Assembly (NCBI RefSeq): GCF_020165495.1
Contig: NZ_JAIUIE010000001.1
Coordinates: 806,001 to 870,000, forward strand
Reading direction: 5' to 3'
From: Mesorhizobium sp. BR1-1-16
GTDB taxonomy: Bacteria > Pseudomonadota > Alphaproteobacteria > Rhizobiales > Kaistiaceae
Length of the DNA: 64,000 nt
Both the position numbers and the translations under genes were made by a program. The notes below the pieces were generated by a model, which had not been told where the DNA came from, did no database searches, and saw only the letters and a program-made list of their open reading frames with translations. This document shows positions 8,816 to 18,876 of the stretch, piece by piece. Within the stretch, counting starts at the first letter, position 1, and each line of letters starts with the position of its first letter.

Positions 8816-9292
8816 ATGTCCGCCGGAACGGGCGATCCCCGTTATAAGCTCGCGGCCGATAATCGCCGTGCGCGCTATGATTTCGAGATCGGCCAGGTCT
8901 TCGAGGCCGGCATCATGCTGACCGGCACCGAGATCAAGTCGCTGCGCGGCGGCCGTTCGACGATCGGCGATTCCTACGCGGCGGAGAAGGGCGGCGAGGT
9001 CTGGCTCTACAACGCCTATATCCCGGAATATCTGCAGGCGAACCAGTTCAACCACGAGACCCGCCGTCCGCGGAAGCTGCTGCTGCACAAGAAGGAGATC
9101 GGCCGGCTTGCCGTTGCCGTGCAGCGCGAGGGCATGACGATCGTGCCGCTCAAGATCTTCTTCAACGACAAGGGCCGCGCCAAGGTCGAGATCGCGCTGG
9201 CGCGCGGCAAGAAGCAGCATGACAAGCGCGCCACCGAGAAGGAACGCGACTGGAACCGTGAAAAGAGCCGCGTGTTGCGCGACCGCGGTTGA
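8816..9292 (+). CDS. smpB: SsrA-binding protein SmpB
   Basis: SmpB binds tmRNA and delivers it to stalled ribosomes for trans-translation. The 158-residue product has the family beta-barrel signatures [24 protein letters not shown], shortened here to the recognised cores [14 protein letters not shown] and [12 protein letters not shown]. It also has the basic C-terminal tail [18 protein letters not shown] that enters the decoding centre. An upstream GTG at 8810 is in frame, but ATG at 8816 gives the usual length. It is co-directional with dapA. The tmRNA gene is not in the window. Confidence 0.95.
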   Translation: MSAGTGDPRYKLAADNRRARYDFEIGQVFEAGIMLTGTEIKSLRGGRSTIGDSYAAEKGGEVWLYNAYIPEYLQANQFNHETRRPRKLLLHKKEIGRLAVAVQREGMTIVPLKIFFNDKGRAKVEIALARGKKQHDKRATEKERDWNREKSRVLRDRG

Positions 9293-9414
9293 CTCAAAAG
9301 ATCGGCCTATTCCGATAAGTCATTGAATAAATGGGATATTCTAGGTTGTCATAGGGCGGAGATGCCCTGTCGGGCGCCGGTTTGTGCGGACGTGCCTGTC
9401 AGCTTCGACTGCAT

Positions 9415-9449
9415 CGATCGCGAGACGGAGAAGTTCCGTCCCGCGATCG
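9415..9449 (-). terminator. Hairpin after the porin gene, possible terminator
   Basis: A 14-bp stem with a single mismatch lies just beyond the porin stop codon: arms CGATCGCGAGACGG (9415-9428) and CCGTCCCGCGATCG (9436-9449) around a 7-nt loop. No clear U tract follows on either strand. It could be a Rho-assisted terminator or an mRNA 3'-end stabiliser shared by smpB and the porin gene. Confidence 0.5.
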
Positions 9450-9461
9450 CTGAGTGTCTGC

Positions 9462-10715
9462 TTACCAGGAGCGCTGCATCCAGAGATTGACCGCCCAGGC
9501 GTCGCCGGTGCTGTCATCCGATTGCTCGACGCGCGAATAGCTGCCGTCCAGCATCAACTCGAGATTGGTGACCGGCGTCCAGCTCGTTGAGAAGATGCCG
9601 CGCCAAGCCTTCAAGCTGTAGTCATTGAACAGCGCGCCGTCGCCGTCGAACTCGGCATAGCCGCCGGTGACCGCCGAATAGACGGCTTCGTTCCACTGGT
9701 GCTTGTAGGACGCAAGCGCGCTCCAGCTGGTGCCCGAGGCGATCGAGGCATATTCGTTGTCGATGAAGCCGCCGAGATCCGAGACCGACGTGCCGCCCGC
9801 GATGCCGGTGAAGCTGTTGGCATTCTTGCCATAGGCTCCGGAGACGAAGAAGCGGTCATCCTTCGAGAAGCTGTCGAGCGAGAATTCCAGTCCGCCGCCG
9901 ACTGCCCAGCCGTCCTTGCCAGCGCCGACATAAGGATCGCTCGCCGTGCCGGCGCCAGTGACGTCGACCGCCTCGTTGACATAGGCCGCCGCCAGCTTGC
10001 CGCTGACAATCCCCGACGAATAGGAAATGGCCGCGATCAGGTCGGGAATATTGTCCTGTCCGCCGATCGTGTAGATGCCGTCGACATTGGTAAGTCCGTC
10101 CGTGCTGCCGGCGGAGTCACGGTCGCGCTGGTCCTCGACCGAGGCGGCAAAGGCAAAGCCGCCGGTCGCATAGGTGAACTGGATGTGGTCGGTGGTCGAA
10201 TCCGAGCCGAACGCCTCGGTATCCGTGTAGCCGCGGCCGAAATCGAACAGCGACGTGAAATAGCCGGCCTGGACCGGTCCGAGCTGAAGGTAGCCGCTGT
10301 CGATATAGGCGGAGTTGGTGGCGCTGTTGACGAGCTGCGTCAGCGACTCGCTGAAATTGCCCTGATTGCCAGACTGCGCGCGAAGATCGATGAAGCCGGT
10401 CAGATTGCCGAATTCGGTGACGGACGATGCGGTGAGCTGGACCGAGGCCTCGGTGAAGAAATTGCTCCACCGGCTCGTCGGATAGCTGTCGTTGTAGTAG
10501 CCGAAATCCGTGTCGCCAAACGCCGTGCCGAACTTCAAATAGCCGCCGACCTTGATGCAGGTGTCGGTGCCGGGGGAGTAGAAGAAGCCTTCGCCAAAAG
10601 CGTCGCAGACCTTCAAATAGTCGACGGGCTCGGCGATCGTGAGATCGGCGGCCTGGGCGCTGCCAATCGTGGCCAAGCTCGCGGCGGAGCAGAGAATGAA
10701 CGTCTTCAATCGCAT
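9462..10715 (-). CDS. Outer-membrane porin, rhizobial Omp2b-type
   Basis: The 417-residue product starts with a cleavable signal peptide (MRLKTFILCSAASLATIG, ending AQA-AD). It then shows the porin family-2 opening: VDYLKVCDAFGEGFFY and TDTCIKVGGYLKFG, with the two cysteines typical of alphaproteobacterial porins. The remainder is rich in alternating beta-strand and aromatic residues and ends LWMQRSW, an aromatic terminus used by the Bam complex. It should form a 16-stranded trimeric general diffusion channel. The start at 10715 is chosen because upstream in-frame residues would precede a clean signal peptide. The upstream region (10716-10953) is AT-rich and has no gene, giving a long leader that could be a small-RNA target. 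Confidence 0.9.
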   Translation of the reverse strand: MRLKTFILCSAASLATIGSAQAADLTIAEPVDYLKVCDAFGEGFFYSPGTDTCIKVGGYLKFGTAFGDTDFGYYNDSYPTSRWSNFFTEASVQLTASSVTEFGNLTGFIDLRAQSGNQGNFSESLTQLVNSATNSAYIDSGYLQLGPVQAGYFTSLFDFGRGYTDTEAFGSDSTTDHIQFTYATGGFAFAASVEDQRDRDSAGSTDGLTNVDGIYTIGGQDNIPDLIAAISYSSGIVSGKLAAAYVNEAVDVTGAGTASDPYVGAGKDGWAVGGGLEFSLDSFSKDDRFFVSGAYGKNANSFTGIAGGTSVSDLGGFIDNEYASIASGTSWSALASYKHQWNEAVYSAVTGGYAEFDGDGALFNDYSLKAWRGIFSTSWTPVTNLELMLDGSYSRVEQSDDSTGDAWAVNLWMQRSW

Positions 10716-10953
10716 CTGAGAAACTCCGTTCGAGGGCCGCGCCGTCACTGGGAGACGCTGGCCTTTGCGGGCGGGCGTAAGGCACCCTTAGAATATTTCT
10801 AGATCATTTAAGGCGGTATCCCGAAGCTTTTGCCGCGCCGCCAAACCAACTAGACATGCTCATGGTAATGCAAACATATCAAATTGCGGAGCGCCAATAT
10901 GCTCTTGGGCGCGCATCAACCAGCAATTGTGGCTATTTTGGCACGAAGCCTGA

Positions 10954-11595
10954 TCAGGCCGGTAGCGCTGCCCTGACGGCTGCAAAGACGGCCCTGAACA
11001 TCTCGGGGGTCAGCACGCCCGTATTCGTGTTGTAGCGGGAGCAGTGATAGCTGTCGAAGATCGCCAGCCTTCCAATCCGGTGCTGACGGCCGTGGCCAAA
11101 GGCAAAGTGTGCCATCTTCTGGCCCATCGAAACGACAAGAGAATCATGCGCGATCTTGCCGAGCGCCACGACGATTTCGAGGCGCGGCATGGTGGCGATG
11201 GTCGCGGCCAGGAACGGCCTGCAGGTGCGTATTTCCTCGGTGGTCGGCTTGTTTTCGGGCGGGACGCAACGCACGGCATTGACGATCGCCGTATCGACGA
11301 GGCTGAGGCTGTCATCGGGCCGCGCTTCGAAGACCCCGTCGGCGAAGCCGAAGCGGATGAGCGTGTCGTAGAGAAGGTCGCCGGCATAGTCGCCCGTGAA
11401 CGGACGCCCGGTGCGGTTGGCGCCGCGCAGCCCTGGCGCGAGGCCAACGATCAGCAGGCGCCCGTCAGCGCTGCCGAAGGACGGGACCGGGGCGTTGTGC
11501 CAGTGCGGCTCGCGGACGCGCCACGCCTCGCGAAATGCCACGAGGCGTGGACAGAACGGGCAGTCGCGCGGCGCATCGCTGTCGGCGAGGCTCAC
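10954..11595 (-). CDS. Type 5 uracil-DNA glycosylase (UDGb)
   Basis: The 213-residue protein has the family-5 UDG signatures: an iron-sulfur CPFC pair near residues 14-17, motif GLAPGLRGANRTGRPF (about 51-66), a CVPPENKP region with further cysteines, and the C-terminal YHCSRYNTNTG segment. Family-5 enzymes are [4Fe-4S] glycosylases that remove uracil, hypoxanthine and related deaminated bases, and they start base-excision repair. Ungapped motifs and normal length indicate an active enzyme. It is on the minus strand 14 bp after the NYN-domain gene and may be co-transcribed with it. Confidence 0.9.
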   Translation of the reverse strand: MSLADSDAPRDCPFCPRLVAFREAWRVREPHWHNAPVPSFGSADGRLLIVGLAPGLRGANRTGRPFTGDYAGDLLYDTLIRFGFADGVFEARPDDSLSLVDTAIVNAVRCVPPENKPTTEEIRTCRPFLAATIATMPRLEIVVALGKIAHDSLVVSMGQKMAHFAFGHGRQHRIGRLAIFDSYHCSRYNTNTGVLTPEMFRAVFAAVRAALPA

Positions 11596-11609
11596 CGGGA
11601 TACCCGCGA

Positions 11610-12212
11610 TCAGACGCCCTCGTCGAAGCCGTCGTCGAAGGCTTCCTGCGCCTGCGCCCGTTCGGCGGCGCGCACGGCGCGCTCGCTCGGGTCACGGCCG
11701 ATCCGCGACTGCAGCGTCGTGATATCGATGAAATGGTCGGCCTGACGGCGGAGTTCATCGGCGATCATCGGCGGCTGCGTCGCAAGCGTCGAGATGACGC
11801 TGACCTTGCGGCCCTTGCGCTGCACCGCCTCGACCAGCGAACGGAAATCACCATCGCCCGAGAACAGGATGATGTGGTCGATATGGTCGGCAAGCTCCAT
11901 CACGTCGACGGCGAGCTCGATGTCCATATTCCCCTTGATCTTGCGGCGCCCGGTTGCGTCGTAGAATTCCTTGGTCGGCTTGGTCACTACTGAGTAGCCG
12001 TTGTAATCGAGCCAGTCGATAAGCGGCCGGATCGAAGAATATTCCTGATCTTCCGATAGCGCCGTATAATAATAGGCGCGGATCAGATTGCCCTTGCCGT
12101 TGAATTCATTGAGAAGCTTCTTGTAGTCGATATCGAAAGCCAGGGCCTTGGCGGTGGCATAGAGATTCGCCCCGTCGATGAAGAGCGCTATCTTTTCGCG
12201 TGAATCAAACAT
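11610..12212 (-). CDS. NYN-domain (LabA/DUF88-type) putative ribonuclease
   Basis: The 200-residue product begins MFDSREKIALFIDGANLYAT and contains NMDIELAVDVME and ILFSGDGDFRSLVEAVQ. These give the conserved acidic residues of the NYN/PIN-like fold, which in known members coordinates a metal for RNA cleavage. The C-terminus is an acidic Ala/Glu/Asp-rich tail. Members of this family are conserved next to rpoZ in rhizobia, but their substrate is not established. ATG at 12212 is preferred over an in-frame upstream start at 12227 because it gives the usual family N-terminus. The 273-bp gap to rpoZ should hold divergent promoters. Confidence 0.85.
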   Translation of the reverse strand: MFDSREKIALFIDGANLYATAKALAFDIDYKKLLNEFNGKGNLIRAYYYTALSEDQEYSSIRPLIDWLDYNGYSVVTKPTKEFYDATGRRKIKGNMDIELAVDVMELADHIDHIILFSGDGDFRSLVEAVQRKGRKVSVISTLATQPPMIADELRRQADHFIDITTLQSRIGRDPSERAVRAAERAQAQEAFDDGFDEGV

Positions 12213-12485
12213 GATGCGACTATCCAAATGCTGAAAATGGCGTTCCGCGTTCGGACGGAAATACGGGTCGTCCTTCGCGGGTGATTTGAATCAAATAGGA
12301 CGTTGGCTGGCGGCCCGCAAACGGTTTGGCGCCTGAAGTTGTGGAGATGGTAAATCGGCGCTGGTTCGCCGTCGCTTGTCCGTCGCCGGCTTACGCTAGA
12401 GCCATTTCGGCGCGGGGCTTGCATTCTGCGGCCTCGACACCTATTCATCCCCCTTGAACCCGAACATGTTTCCAGGAGACCTGCC

Positions 12486-12866
12486 ATGGCGCGCGTGACC
12501 GTGGAAGATTGCGTCGACAAGGTCGAGAATCGCTTTGAGCTCGTGCTGCTGGCCGGACACCGTGCCCGCATGATTGCCAGCGGCTCGGCTCTGACCATCG
12601 CTCGCGACAATGACAAGAACCCGGTGGTCGCGCTGCGCGAGATCGCCGACGAGACCGTGGCGCCGGAGGACCTCAAGGAGGACCTCATCCACTCGCTGCA
12701 GAAATATGTCGAGGTCGACGAGCCGGAGCAGGACGTTCCGCTGCTCGCTGGCGGCGATGACGACGTTGCCGAGGACAATGCCATCGCCTTCGATCGCATG
12801 TCCGAGGAAGAGCTGCTGCGTGGCCTCGAGAGCATGGTGCCGCCGGACAAGCAGGACGACTTCTAG
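12486..12866 (+). CDS. rpoZ: RNA polymerase omega subunit
   Basis: Omega stabilises the beta-prime subunit during RNA polymerase assembly and forms part of the ppGpp site. The 126-residue product has the conserved [28 protein letters not shown] core, seen here as [15 protein letters not shown] and AGHRARMI, and the Asn/Asp/Lys-rich [14 protein letters not shown] helix. An acidic alphaproteobacterial C-terminal extension (about residues 75-126) follows. CCAGGAG lies upstream of the ATG. It precedes the (p)ppGpp synthetase gene, an arrangement that couples the regulator to its target enzyme. Confidence 0.96.
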   Translation: MARVTVEDCVDKVENRFELVLLAGHRARMIASGSALTIARDNDKNPVVALREIADETVAPEDLKEDLIHSLQKYVEVDEPEQDVPLLAGGDDDVAEDNAIAFDRMSEEELLRGLESMVPPDKQDDF

Positions 12867-12904
12867 TCGGCTGCGGGCGCGCGATCTTTGCGTGCGTCAA
12901 ACCG

Positions 12905-12936
12905 CTTGTCGTTCGGCGCGGGCCGCGATCCTATAT
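12905..12936 (+). promoter_or_regulatory. Possible housekeeping promoter of rsh
   Basis: CTTGTCG at 12905-12911 and CTATAT at 12931-12936 resemble alphaproteobacterial -35 and -10 elements with an 18-19 bp spacer. Transcription would begin about 50 nt before the rsh start codon, allowing rsh to be expressed separately from rpoZ. The call rests on sequence resemblance alone. Confidence 0.35.
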
Positions 12937-12995
12937 GACATGCAAGGGACCGGGCCCGATCCCGGTCCAGAAGTCTGTCATCGGATAGCCGCGCC

Positions 12996-15203
12996 ATGAT
13001 GCGCCAATATGAACTCCTCGAACGTGTCCAGCGGTACAACCCGCAGGCCGACGAGGGGCTTTTGAACAAGGCGTATGTCTACGCCATGCAGAAGCATGGC
13101 AGCCAGCAGCGCGCCAATGGCGATCCCTATTTCTCCCATCCGCTCGAAGTCGCCGGCATCCTCACGGATCTGAAGCTGGACGATTCGACGATCGCGGTCG
13201 CGCTGCTGCACGACACGATCGAGGATACGGACGCGACGCGCTCCGAGATCGACGCGACTTTCGGTGAGGATATCGGCCGGCTGGTCGAAGGCCTCACCAA
13301 GATCAAGCGGCTCGATCTCGTCTCGAAGAAGGCGGCGCAGGCAGAGAATTTCCGCAAGCTGCTGCTCGCCATCTCCGAGGATGTCCGCGTCCTCCTGGTG
13401 AAGCTCGCCGACCGCCTGCACAATATGCGCACGCTCCACTTCATGCCGGTGGAGAAGCGCGGCCGCATCGCAGAGGAAACGCTCGAGATCTATGCCCCGC
13501 TCGCGGGCCGCATGGGCATGCACGACATGCGCGAGGAGCTCGAGGAACTCGCCTTCGCCGTCGTCAATCCCGAGGCGCACAAGGCGGTGACCGACCGCCT
13601 TGCCGAGATCCGCGTTCGCAATCAGGGCCTCATCGTCGAGATCGAAAAGGATCTCAAGGAAAAGTTCGAGAAGAACGGCATCAAGGCGCAGGTCTATGGC
13701 CGCGAGAAACGGCCCTATTCGATCTTCCGCAAGATGGAGCGGAAGGCGATTTCCTTCGAGCAGCTCTCCGACATTCTCGGCTTTCGCGTCATCGTCGATA
13801 CGCATGCCGCCTGTTATGCGGCGCTCGGCATCGTCCACATGTCATGGCCGACGGTGCCCGGCCGCTTCAAGGACTATATCTCGACGCCGAAGCAGAACGA
13901 CTACCGCTCGATCCATACGACGGTCGTCGGTCCTGGGCGCCAGCGCGTCGAGCTGCAGATCCGCACCTGGGACATGAACGAGGTCGCCGAGTACGGCATC
14001 GCCGCGCATGCGCTCTACAAGGACAAGGTCGGCGGAAAGCTCTCTGACGAGAGCCGGGCCTATACATGGCTGCGCCGCACGGTCGAGATGCTGGCGGAAG
14101 GTGATACGCCGGAGGAGTTCCTCGAGAACACCAAGCTCGAGCTCTTCCACGACCAGGTCTTCTGCTTCACGCCGAAGGGCCGGCTGATCGCGCTGCCGCG
14201 CGGCGCGACCCCGATCGATTTTGCCTACGCGGTGCATACCGACATCGGCGACACCTGCGTCGGCTGCAAATTGAACGGTCGCATGATGCCGCTGACGACC
14301 GAATTGAAGAATGGCGACGAGGTCGAGATCATCTGCTCCAAGGGGCAGATCCCGCCGCCGGCCTGGGAGAGCATCGCAGTCACCGGCAAGGCGCGCGCCT
14401 CGATCCGCCGCGCCGCCCGCGCCGCGATCCGCAAGCAATATGCCGGGCTTGGCCGAAAGATTGTCGAGCGCGCTTTCGAGCGCGCCGGCCGCGATTATTC
14501 CGAAGACCGCCTGAAGGCAGCGCTGCCGCGCCTCGCGCAGCAGAATATCGAGGACATGCTGGCTTCGGTTGGCCGCGGCGAAATCCCGTCCGTCAACGTC
14601 CTGAAGGCCGTCTATCCCGATCACAAGGAAGAGCGGGTCTCCGTTCCGAAGGGCGGAGCTGGCACCGGCGGCGAGGCTGGCTGGTTCGGCCTCAAGAAGG
14701 CGAACGGCATGATCTTCCGCGTGCCGAGCGGCGATCCGGCCGATGCCGAGCATGCCATCCCCATCCGCGGGCTGCATGGCGACATGCCGGTGCGTTTCGC
14801 GCCCGAGGGGGGCGCCGTGCCCGGCGATCGCATCGTCGGCATCATGACGCCGGGCGAGGGCATCACGATCTATCCGATCCAGTCGCCGAGCCTCAAGGAT
14901 TACGACGACGAGCCGGACCGCTGGCTGGATGTGCGCTGGGATATCGACGCCGCCAATCGCGAGCGCTTCCCGGCCCGCATCGAGGTGGTTGCGATCAACG
15001 AGCCTGGCACGCTGGCTCAGGTGGCGCAGGTCATCGCCGACAATGACGGCAACATCTCCAATCTGAAAATCATCAGGAGCGCCCCTGATTTTTCCGAGAT
15101 CGAGATTGATCTGGAAGTGTGGGACGTCAAGCATCTGAACCGCCTGCTGAGCGACCTGCGCGAGCGCCACGTCGTCAGTTCGGCCAATCGCGTCAACGCC
15201 TGA
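12996..15203 (+). CDS. rsh: Bifunctional (p)ppGpp synthetase/hydrolase
   Basis: The 735-residue protein has the full long-RSH layout. The HD hydrolase domain contains [10 protein letters not shown] and LLHDTIEDT (about residues 45-75). The synthetase domain has [14 protein letters not shown] and [10 protein letters not shown] (about 230-265). A TGS domain follows ([21 protein letters not shown], read as cores [10 protein letters not shown] and [12 protein letters not shown]). The protein ends with a C-terminal ACT domain including [20 protein letters not shown]. Intact HD residues indicate that it both makes and degrades (p)ppGpp, as expected of the single Rsh of alphaproteobacteria. It controls the stringent response. 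It starts at ATG 12996, 129 bp after rpoZ and 26 bp before pyrE. Confidence 0.95.
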   Translation: MMRQYELLERVQRYNPQADEGLLNKAYVYAMQKHGSQQRANGDPYFSHPLEVAGILTDLKLDDSTIAVALLHDTIEDTDATRSEIDATFGEDIGRLVEGLTKIKRLDLVSKKAAQAENFRKLLLAISEDVRVLLVKLADRLHNMRTLHFMPVEKRGRIAEETLEIYAPLAGRMGMHDMREELEELAFAVVNPEAHKAVTDRLAEIRVRNQGLIVEIEKDLKEKFEKNGIKAQVYGREKRPYSIFRKMERKAISFEQLSDILGFRVIVDTHAACYAALGIVHMSWPTVPGRFKDYISTPKQNDYRSIHTTVVGPGRQRVELQIRTWDMNEVAEYGIAAHALYKDKVGGKLSDESRAYTWLRRTVEMLAEGDTPEEFLENTKLELFHDQVFCFTPKGRLIALPRGATPIDFAYAVHTDIGDTCVGCKLNGRMMPLTTELKNGDEVEIICSKGQIPPPAWESIAVTGKARASIRRAARAAIRKQYAGLGRKIVERAFERAGRDYSEDRLKAALPRLAQQNIEDMLASVGRGEIPSVNVLKAVYPDHKEERVSVPKGGAGTGGEAGWFGLKKANGMIFRVPSGDPADAEHAIPIRGLHGDMPVRFAPEGGAVPGDRIVGIMTPGEGITIYPIQSPSLKDYDDEPDRWLDVRWDIDAANRERFPARIEVVAINEPGTLAQVAQVIADNDGNISNLKIIRSAPDFSEIEIDLEVWDVKHLNRLLSDLRERHVVSSANRVNA

Positions 15204-15229
15204 TCGGCGTCATCAGTCTGGGAATCACT

Positions 15230-15808
15230 ATGGAACAGCACGAGGTCATCGACGTCTTCCGCCAGTCCGGCGCGCTGCTCGAGGGGCATTTCATCCTGTC
15301 CTCCGGCCTGCACAGCCCGGTCTTCCTGCAGAAGGCGCGCGTCTTCATGTATCCGGATCGCACCGAACTGCTCTGCAAGGCGCTCGCCGCAAAAGTCCGC
15401 GCGAGCGGCCTCGAATTCGATATCGTCATCTCGCCGGCGCTGGGCGGGCTCATTCCAGGCTATGAAACGGCGCGCCATCTGGGCGTGCCTGCCCTCTGGG
15501 TCGAGCGCGAAGGCGGGGTCTTCCGTCTCCGCCGGTTCGACCTGCCGGAAAACGCGCGCGTCCTCGTCGTCGAGGACATCATCTCGACGGGGCTTTCAAG
15601 CCGCGAGACCATCGAGGCGATCCAGGCGCTGGGCGGCACTGTAGTCGCGGTTGCCTGCCTGATCGATCGGTCGGCCGGCGAAGCCGATGTCGGCGTTCCG
15701 CTCATCGCGCTGGCGGATTACAAGGTGCCGGCCTATCCCGTCGACGATCTGCCGCCGGAACTCAAATCTATTCCCGCCGTCAAGCCCGGCAGCCGCAATC
15801 TCTCCTGA
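15230..15808 (+). CDS. pyrE: Orotate phosphoribosyltransferase
   Basis: PyrE joins orotate to PRPP to make orotidine monophosphate in pyrimidine synthesis. The 192-residue product begins [19 protein letters not shown] and contains the PRPP-binding loop [14 protein letters not shown] (about residues 108-121). It also has the [12 protein letters not shown] substrate strand. Length is typical of the alphaproteobacterial short form. ATG at 15230 is chosen over longer frames because it follows the rsh stop and gives the family start. It sits in the rsh-pyrE-DUF2062-pdxJ run. Confidence 0.94.
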   Translation: MEQHEVIDVFRQSGALLEGHFILSSGLHSPVFLQKARVFMYPDRTELLCKALAAKVRASGLEFDIVISPALGGLIPGYETARHLGVPALWVEREGGVFRLRRFDLPENARVLVVEDIISTGLSSRETIEAIQALGGTVVAVACLIDRSAGEADVGVPLIALADYKVPAYPVDDLPPELKSIPAVKPGSRNLS

Positions 15809-15832
15809 ATGGATCGGCTATAGTTCGCCGTC

Positions 15833-16405
15833 ATGTTGTTTCGTCGTCGTCACCCCCTGCGTCTCCACCAGAAGCTCAACCATTTCCTTTGGCCGAAGCG
15901 CGGCTGGGGACGAGCGCTGCGCTATTATGGCAAGCGGCTGCTGCGCCTGTCGGGAACGCCGCATTCGATAGCGGCGGGCTTTGCTGCCGGTATCGCGCTG
16001 GCCATGACGCCGTTCATCGGTTTCCATTATCTGCTCTGCTTTGTGGCTGCCTTCCTGGTGCGCGGCAATGTGCTGGCGGCGGTCCTCGGCACCACGATAG
16101 GCAACCCGCTGACCTTTCCCTTCATCTGGTTTGCGACCTACGAGACGGGCAATGTCATCCTTGGCTGGTTTGGCAGAGCCAATCACTCCAAGACGGCGGA
16201 AGAGCTGACGCATCGCTTGCTGACGGATTCGTTTCACAACATCTGGCCGGTCATCGAGCCGATGCTGATCGGCTCTATCCCAATCGCGATCGTGGCGGGC
16301 GGAATCTCCTATATCGCCGTGTTCTTCGCGGCCGAGGCGTTCCAGACGGCGCGCCGTGAACGCTTCGCCATCCGCCGGCGCCAACTGCATGGCAGTCGTT
16401 TTTGA
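15833..16405 (+). CDS. DUF2062 membrane protein
   Basis: The 190-residue protein has a basic N-terminus ([15 protein letters not shown]) followed by about three hydrophobic segments (near residues 45-75, 80-105 and 145-170). It carries the DUF2062 signature [18 protein letters not shown] and [14 protein letters not shown]. Family members are inner-membrane proteins of unknown biochemical function that are often encoded beside glycosyltransferases or, in rhizobia, between pyrE and pdxJ as here. The short gaps (24 bp and 28 bp) suggest co-transcription with both neighbours. Confidence 0.88.
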   Translation: MLFRRRHPLRLHQKLNHFLWPKRGWGRALRYYGKRLLRLSGTPHSIAAGFAAGIALAMTPFIGFHYLLCFVAAFLVRGNVLAAVLGTTIGNPLTFPFIWFATYETGNVILGWFGRANHSKTAEELTHRLLTDSFHNIWPVIEPMLIGSIPIAIVAGGISYIAVFFAAEAFQTARRERFAIRRRQLHGSRF

Positions 16406-16433
16406 TCGTCCATCCCTGAGGGAGCAAAGTCCG

Positions 16434-17222
16434 ATGCCTCGTTTCGAACCGCTCCGCCTTGGGGTCAACATCGACCACGTTGCCACGATCCGCAACGCGC
16501 GAGGCGGCGCCCATCCCGATCCGCTGCGGGCGGCTGAGCTCGCTGTGGCTGCCGGGGCGGACGGCATCACGGCGCATCTTCGTGAAGACCGTCGCCATAT
16601 CCGCGATGCCGATATCGATCGGCTGAAAGCCGAGCTGACCGTGCCGCTCAACTTTGAAATGGCGGCGACGCGCGAGATGGTGGCGATCGCCCTTCGCCAT
16701 CGGCCGCATGCCGCCTGCATCGTGCCGGAACGGCGCGAGGAGCGCACGACCGAAGGCGGCCTCGATGCCGCCGGGCAGATCGCCAACCTGAGGCCGATCG
16801 TCGATGAGCTCGGCGCGGCCGGCATTCGCGTCTCGCTGTTCATCGCGCCCGACCCGCGCCAGATCGAAGCCGCTACCGAACTCGGCGCACCGGTCGTAGA
16901 GCTTCACACCGGAACCTATTGCGAAGCCCACGAAAGTGGCGCCGACGCATTCGCCGCGGAGACGCACCGCCTCGTCGAGGCCGCGCGTCACGGCGCTGCC
17001 GCCGGGCTGGAGATCCATGCCGGCCACGGCCTCTCCTACGATACGGTCGGTCCCGTGGCCGCGATTGCGGCAGTGCGCGAACTCAACATCGGCCACTTCC
17101 TGATCGGCGAGGCAGTGTTCGTCGGACTGGAAGCTTCCATACGGCGAATGCGCGTGGCGATGGACGAGGCGCGGGGCTTCGGACAGAATCGGATCGATCC
17201 TATCCACCAGACTGTTCGATAG
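16434..17222 (+). CDS. pdxJ: Pyridoxine 5'-phosphate synthase
   Basis: PdxJ makes pyridoxine 5'-phosphate from 1-deoxyxylulose 5-phosphate and 3-amino-2-oxopropyl phosphate, closing the DXP-dependent vitamin B6 pathway. The 262-residue TIM-barrel product shows [16 protein letters not shown] (about residues 9-24), HLREDRRHI with the catalytic His and Glu region, ELHTGTYCE and [12 protein letters not shown]. All are intact. AGGGAGCA upstream supports ATG at 16434. It is part of the pyrE-pdxJ-acpS-lepB run typical of alphaproteobacteria. Confidence 0.96.
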   Translation: MPRFEPLRLGVNIDHVATIRNARGGAHPDPLRAAELAVAAGADGITAHLREDRRHIRDADIDRLKAELTVPLNFEMAATREMVAIALRHRPHAACIVPERREERTTEGGLDAAGQIANLRPIVDELGAAGIRVSLFIAPDPRQIEAATELGAPVVELHTGTYCEAHESGADAFAAETHRLVEAARHGAAAGLEIHAGHGLSYDTVGPVAAIAAVRELNIGHFLIGEAVFVGLEASIRRMRVAMDEARGFGQNRIDPIHQTVR

Positions 17223-17240
17223 CGCCCGGAGAGCTTTGAG

Positions 17241-17615
17241 ATGCCGAGTCTGGTGCAGGCCTTAGCATTCGCGTGCGTGGCGCTGGTGTTGGGGGGCATT
17301 CTTGTCCTAAGGACGACGCACGTCGAGTCGAGCTGCTCTGGACGCATTGTTGACCTGCAGACCGCATTGGTCCGATCGGATGAGCAACTGGCGCAGGTCG
17401 CCAGTGCAGACATTGGAGTGAAGTGTCCGGTGTACCGCGACAGGGTGTCTCTGCTGCGGACTGCGAGTTCTCTCCGCGCTGTCTGCGGCGAACCGCAGGC
17501 CCTGCACAGTGACCTGTGGCGAGGCCTTGAAGCCGAGGCGCGGGCCTACGAAAATCTTCGGAATCAGGTTTGCGGCGGATTTGTTTCTGGGTCGCCAGCC
17601 GAACAGAGGCTTTAG
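17241..17615 (+). CDS. Hypothetical signal-anchored protein
   Basis: The 124-residue product begins [21 protein letters not shown], one hydrophobic helix that may be a signal anchor. A soluble domain with cysteines at SSCSG, VKCPV, AVCGE and QVCGG follows. Four cysteines in an exported domain could form two disulfides. GGAGAGC precedes the ATG and the gene fits tightly between pdxJ (18 bp) and acpS (4 bp), which supports expression. Base composition is somewhat lower in GC than its neighbours. I recognise no family, and it is an addition to the usual gene order here. Confidence 0.55.
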   Translation: MPSLVQALAFACVALVLGGILVLRTTHVESSCSGRIVDLQTALVRSDEQLAQVASADIGVKCPVYRDRVSLLRTASSLRAVCGEPQALHSDLWRGLEAEARAYENLRNQVCGGFVSGSPAEQRL

Positions 17616-17619
17616 CAAC

Positions 17620-18024
17620 ATGATCATCGGCCTCGGCAGCGACCTGATCGATATTCGCCGCGTCGAGAAGTCGATCGCGCGGTTTGCCGACCGCTTCATT
17701 GACCGTATTTTCACCGAGACCGAGAAGGCGCGCTCCGACCGCCGCAAGGAGCGGGCAGCGTCCTATGCCAAACGTTTCGCCGCGAAGGAGGCCTGCGCCA
17801 AGGCCCTCGGAACCGGGCTCAGCCACGGCGTATTCTGGCGCGACATGGGCGTCGTCAATCTGCCGACCGGCCAGCCGACGATGCATCTGACCGGTGGCGC
17901 CGCCGATCGTCTGGCGCATCTCGTGCCGGCCGGACACCGGGCGGTCATCCACTTGACGATCACCGACGAATATCCACTCGCCCAGGCCTTCGTCATCATT
18001 GAGGCGCTGCCGTCTGCACCGTGA
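17620..18024 (+). CDS. acpS: Holo-[acyl-carrier-protein] synthase
   Basis: AcpS transfers 4'-phosphopantetheine from CoA to acyl carrier protein. The 134-residue product starts [16 protein letters not shown], where the Asp binds Mg, and contains [16 protein letters not shown], with the Lys-Glu pair typical of the active site at about residues 57-60. Length is normal. ATG at 17620 is chosen because it gives the canonical family start; upstream in-frame codons overlap the preceding gene. It precedes lepB by 96 bp. Confidence 0.95.
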   Translation: MIIGLGSDLIDIRRVEKSIARFADRFIDRIFTETEKARSDRRKERAASYAKRFAAKEACAKALGTGLSHGVFWRDMGVVNLPTGQPTMHLTGGAADRLAHLVPAGHRAVIHLTITDEYPLAQAFVIIEALPSAP

Positions 18025-18120
18025 CGCAGGGTCCCGCCGCCGCGTTGCACGCTGCCGGAGAAGCCGATAAGAGAACCATCCGCCTGAGAGGGTTTCACGG
18101 CGCGATGGATGGAAAGGCGG

Positions 18121-18876
18121 ATGAGCTTGGCCGGCGACACATACAAGTCTGACCGCGGCGGCTTTGGCGAAACCGTCAAGATCATCGTCCAGGCGCTGGT
18201 GCTGGCGCTGATCGTGCGCACCTTCCTGTTTCAGCCGTTCAACATCCCCTCCGGGTCGATGAAGGACACGCTCCTGGTCGGCGACTATCTGTTTGTGTCG
18301 AAATACGCTTATGGCTACAGCCGCTATTCGCTGCCCTTCGCGCCGGACATCTTTTCAGGGCGCATCTGGTCATCGCCGCCGGAGCGGGGCGATGTCGCGG
18401 TCTTCAAACTGCCGCGCGATCCGTCCGTGGATTACATCAAGCGCGTGATCGGCCTTCCGGGCGACAAGATCCAGATGATCGACGGTGTACTCCAGATCAA
18501 CGGCAAGCCGGTGCCGAAGGAGAAGATCGACGACTATACGACGACGGATGAGTTCGGTGCCGAGGTGCGGGTCTCGCGTTACAAGGAAACGCTGCCGAAC
18601 GGCGTGAGCTATACAGTGCTCGACCTCGATCCGCACAGCTTCTCCGACAACACACAGGTCTTCGAGGTTCCGCCCGATCACTATTTCATGATGGGCGACA
18701 ACAGGGACAATTCCACCGACAGCCGCGTCCTCGGCGCGGTCGGCTATGTCCCGTTCGAGAATTTCGTCGGCCGCGCCGGCCTGATCTTCTTCTCGGTCAA
18801 GGAAGGCGAGCCGGCCTGGCAGTTCTGGCGCTGGCCCTGGACGGTTCGCTTTGACCGCATTTTCAAGCTGATCTGA
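18121..18876 (+). CDS. lepB: Signal peptidase I
   Basis: LepB cleaves signal peptides of Sec and Tat substrates on the periplasmic face of the inner membrane. The 251-residue product has one N-terminal transmembrane helix (about residues 19-39), the nucleophile Ser46 in NIPSGSMKDTL, and the general-base Lys107 in DYIKRVIGLPGD. The later MGDNRDNSTDSR box is also present. An in-frame ATG at 18109 is also possible; AAAGGCGG favours 18121. Its stop overlaps the rnc start as TGATG, so the two are translationally coupled. Confidence 0.95.
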   Translation: MSLAGDTYKSDRGGFGETVKIIVQALVLALIVRTFLFQPFNIPSGSMKDTLLVGDYLFVSKYAYGYSRYSLPFAPDIFSGRIWSSPPERGDVAVFKLPRDPSVDYIKRVIGLPGDKIQMIDGVLQINGKPVPKEKIDDYTTTDEFGAEVRVSRYKETLPNGVSYTVLDLDPHSFSDNTQVFEVPPDHYFMMGDNRDNSTDSRVLGAVGYVPFENFVGRAGLIFFSVKEGEPAWQFWRWPWTVRFDRIFKLI

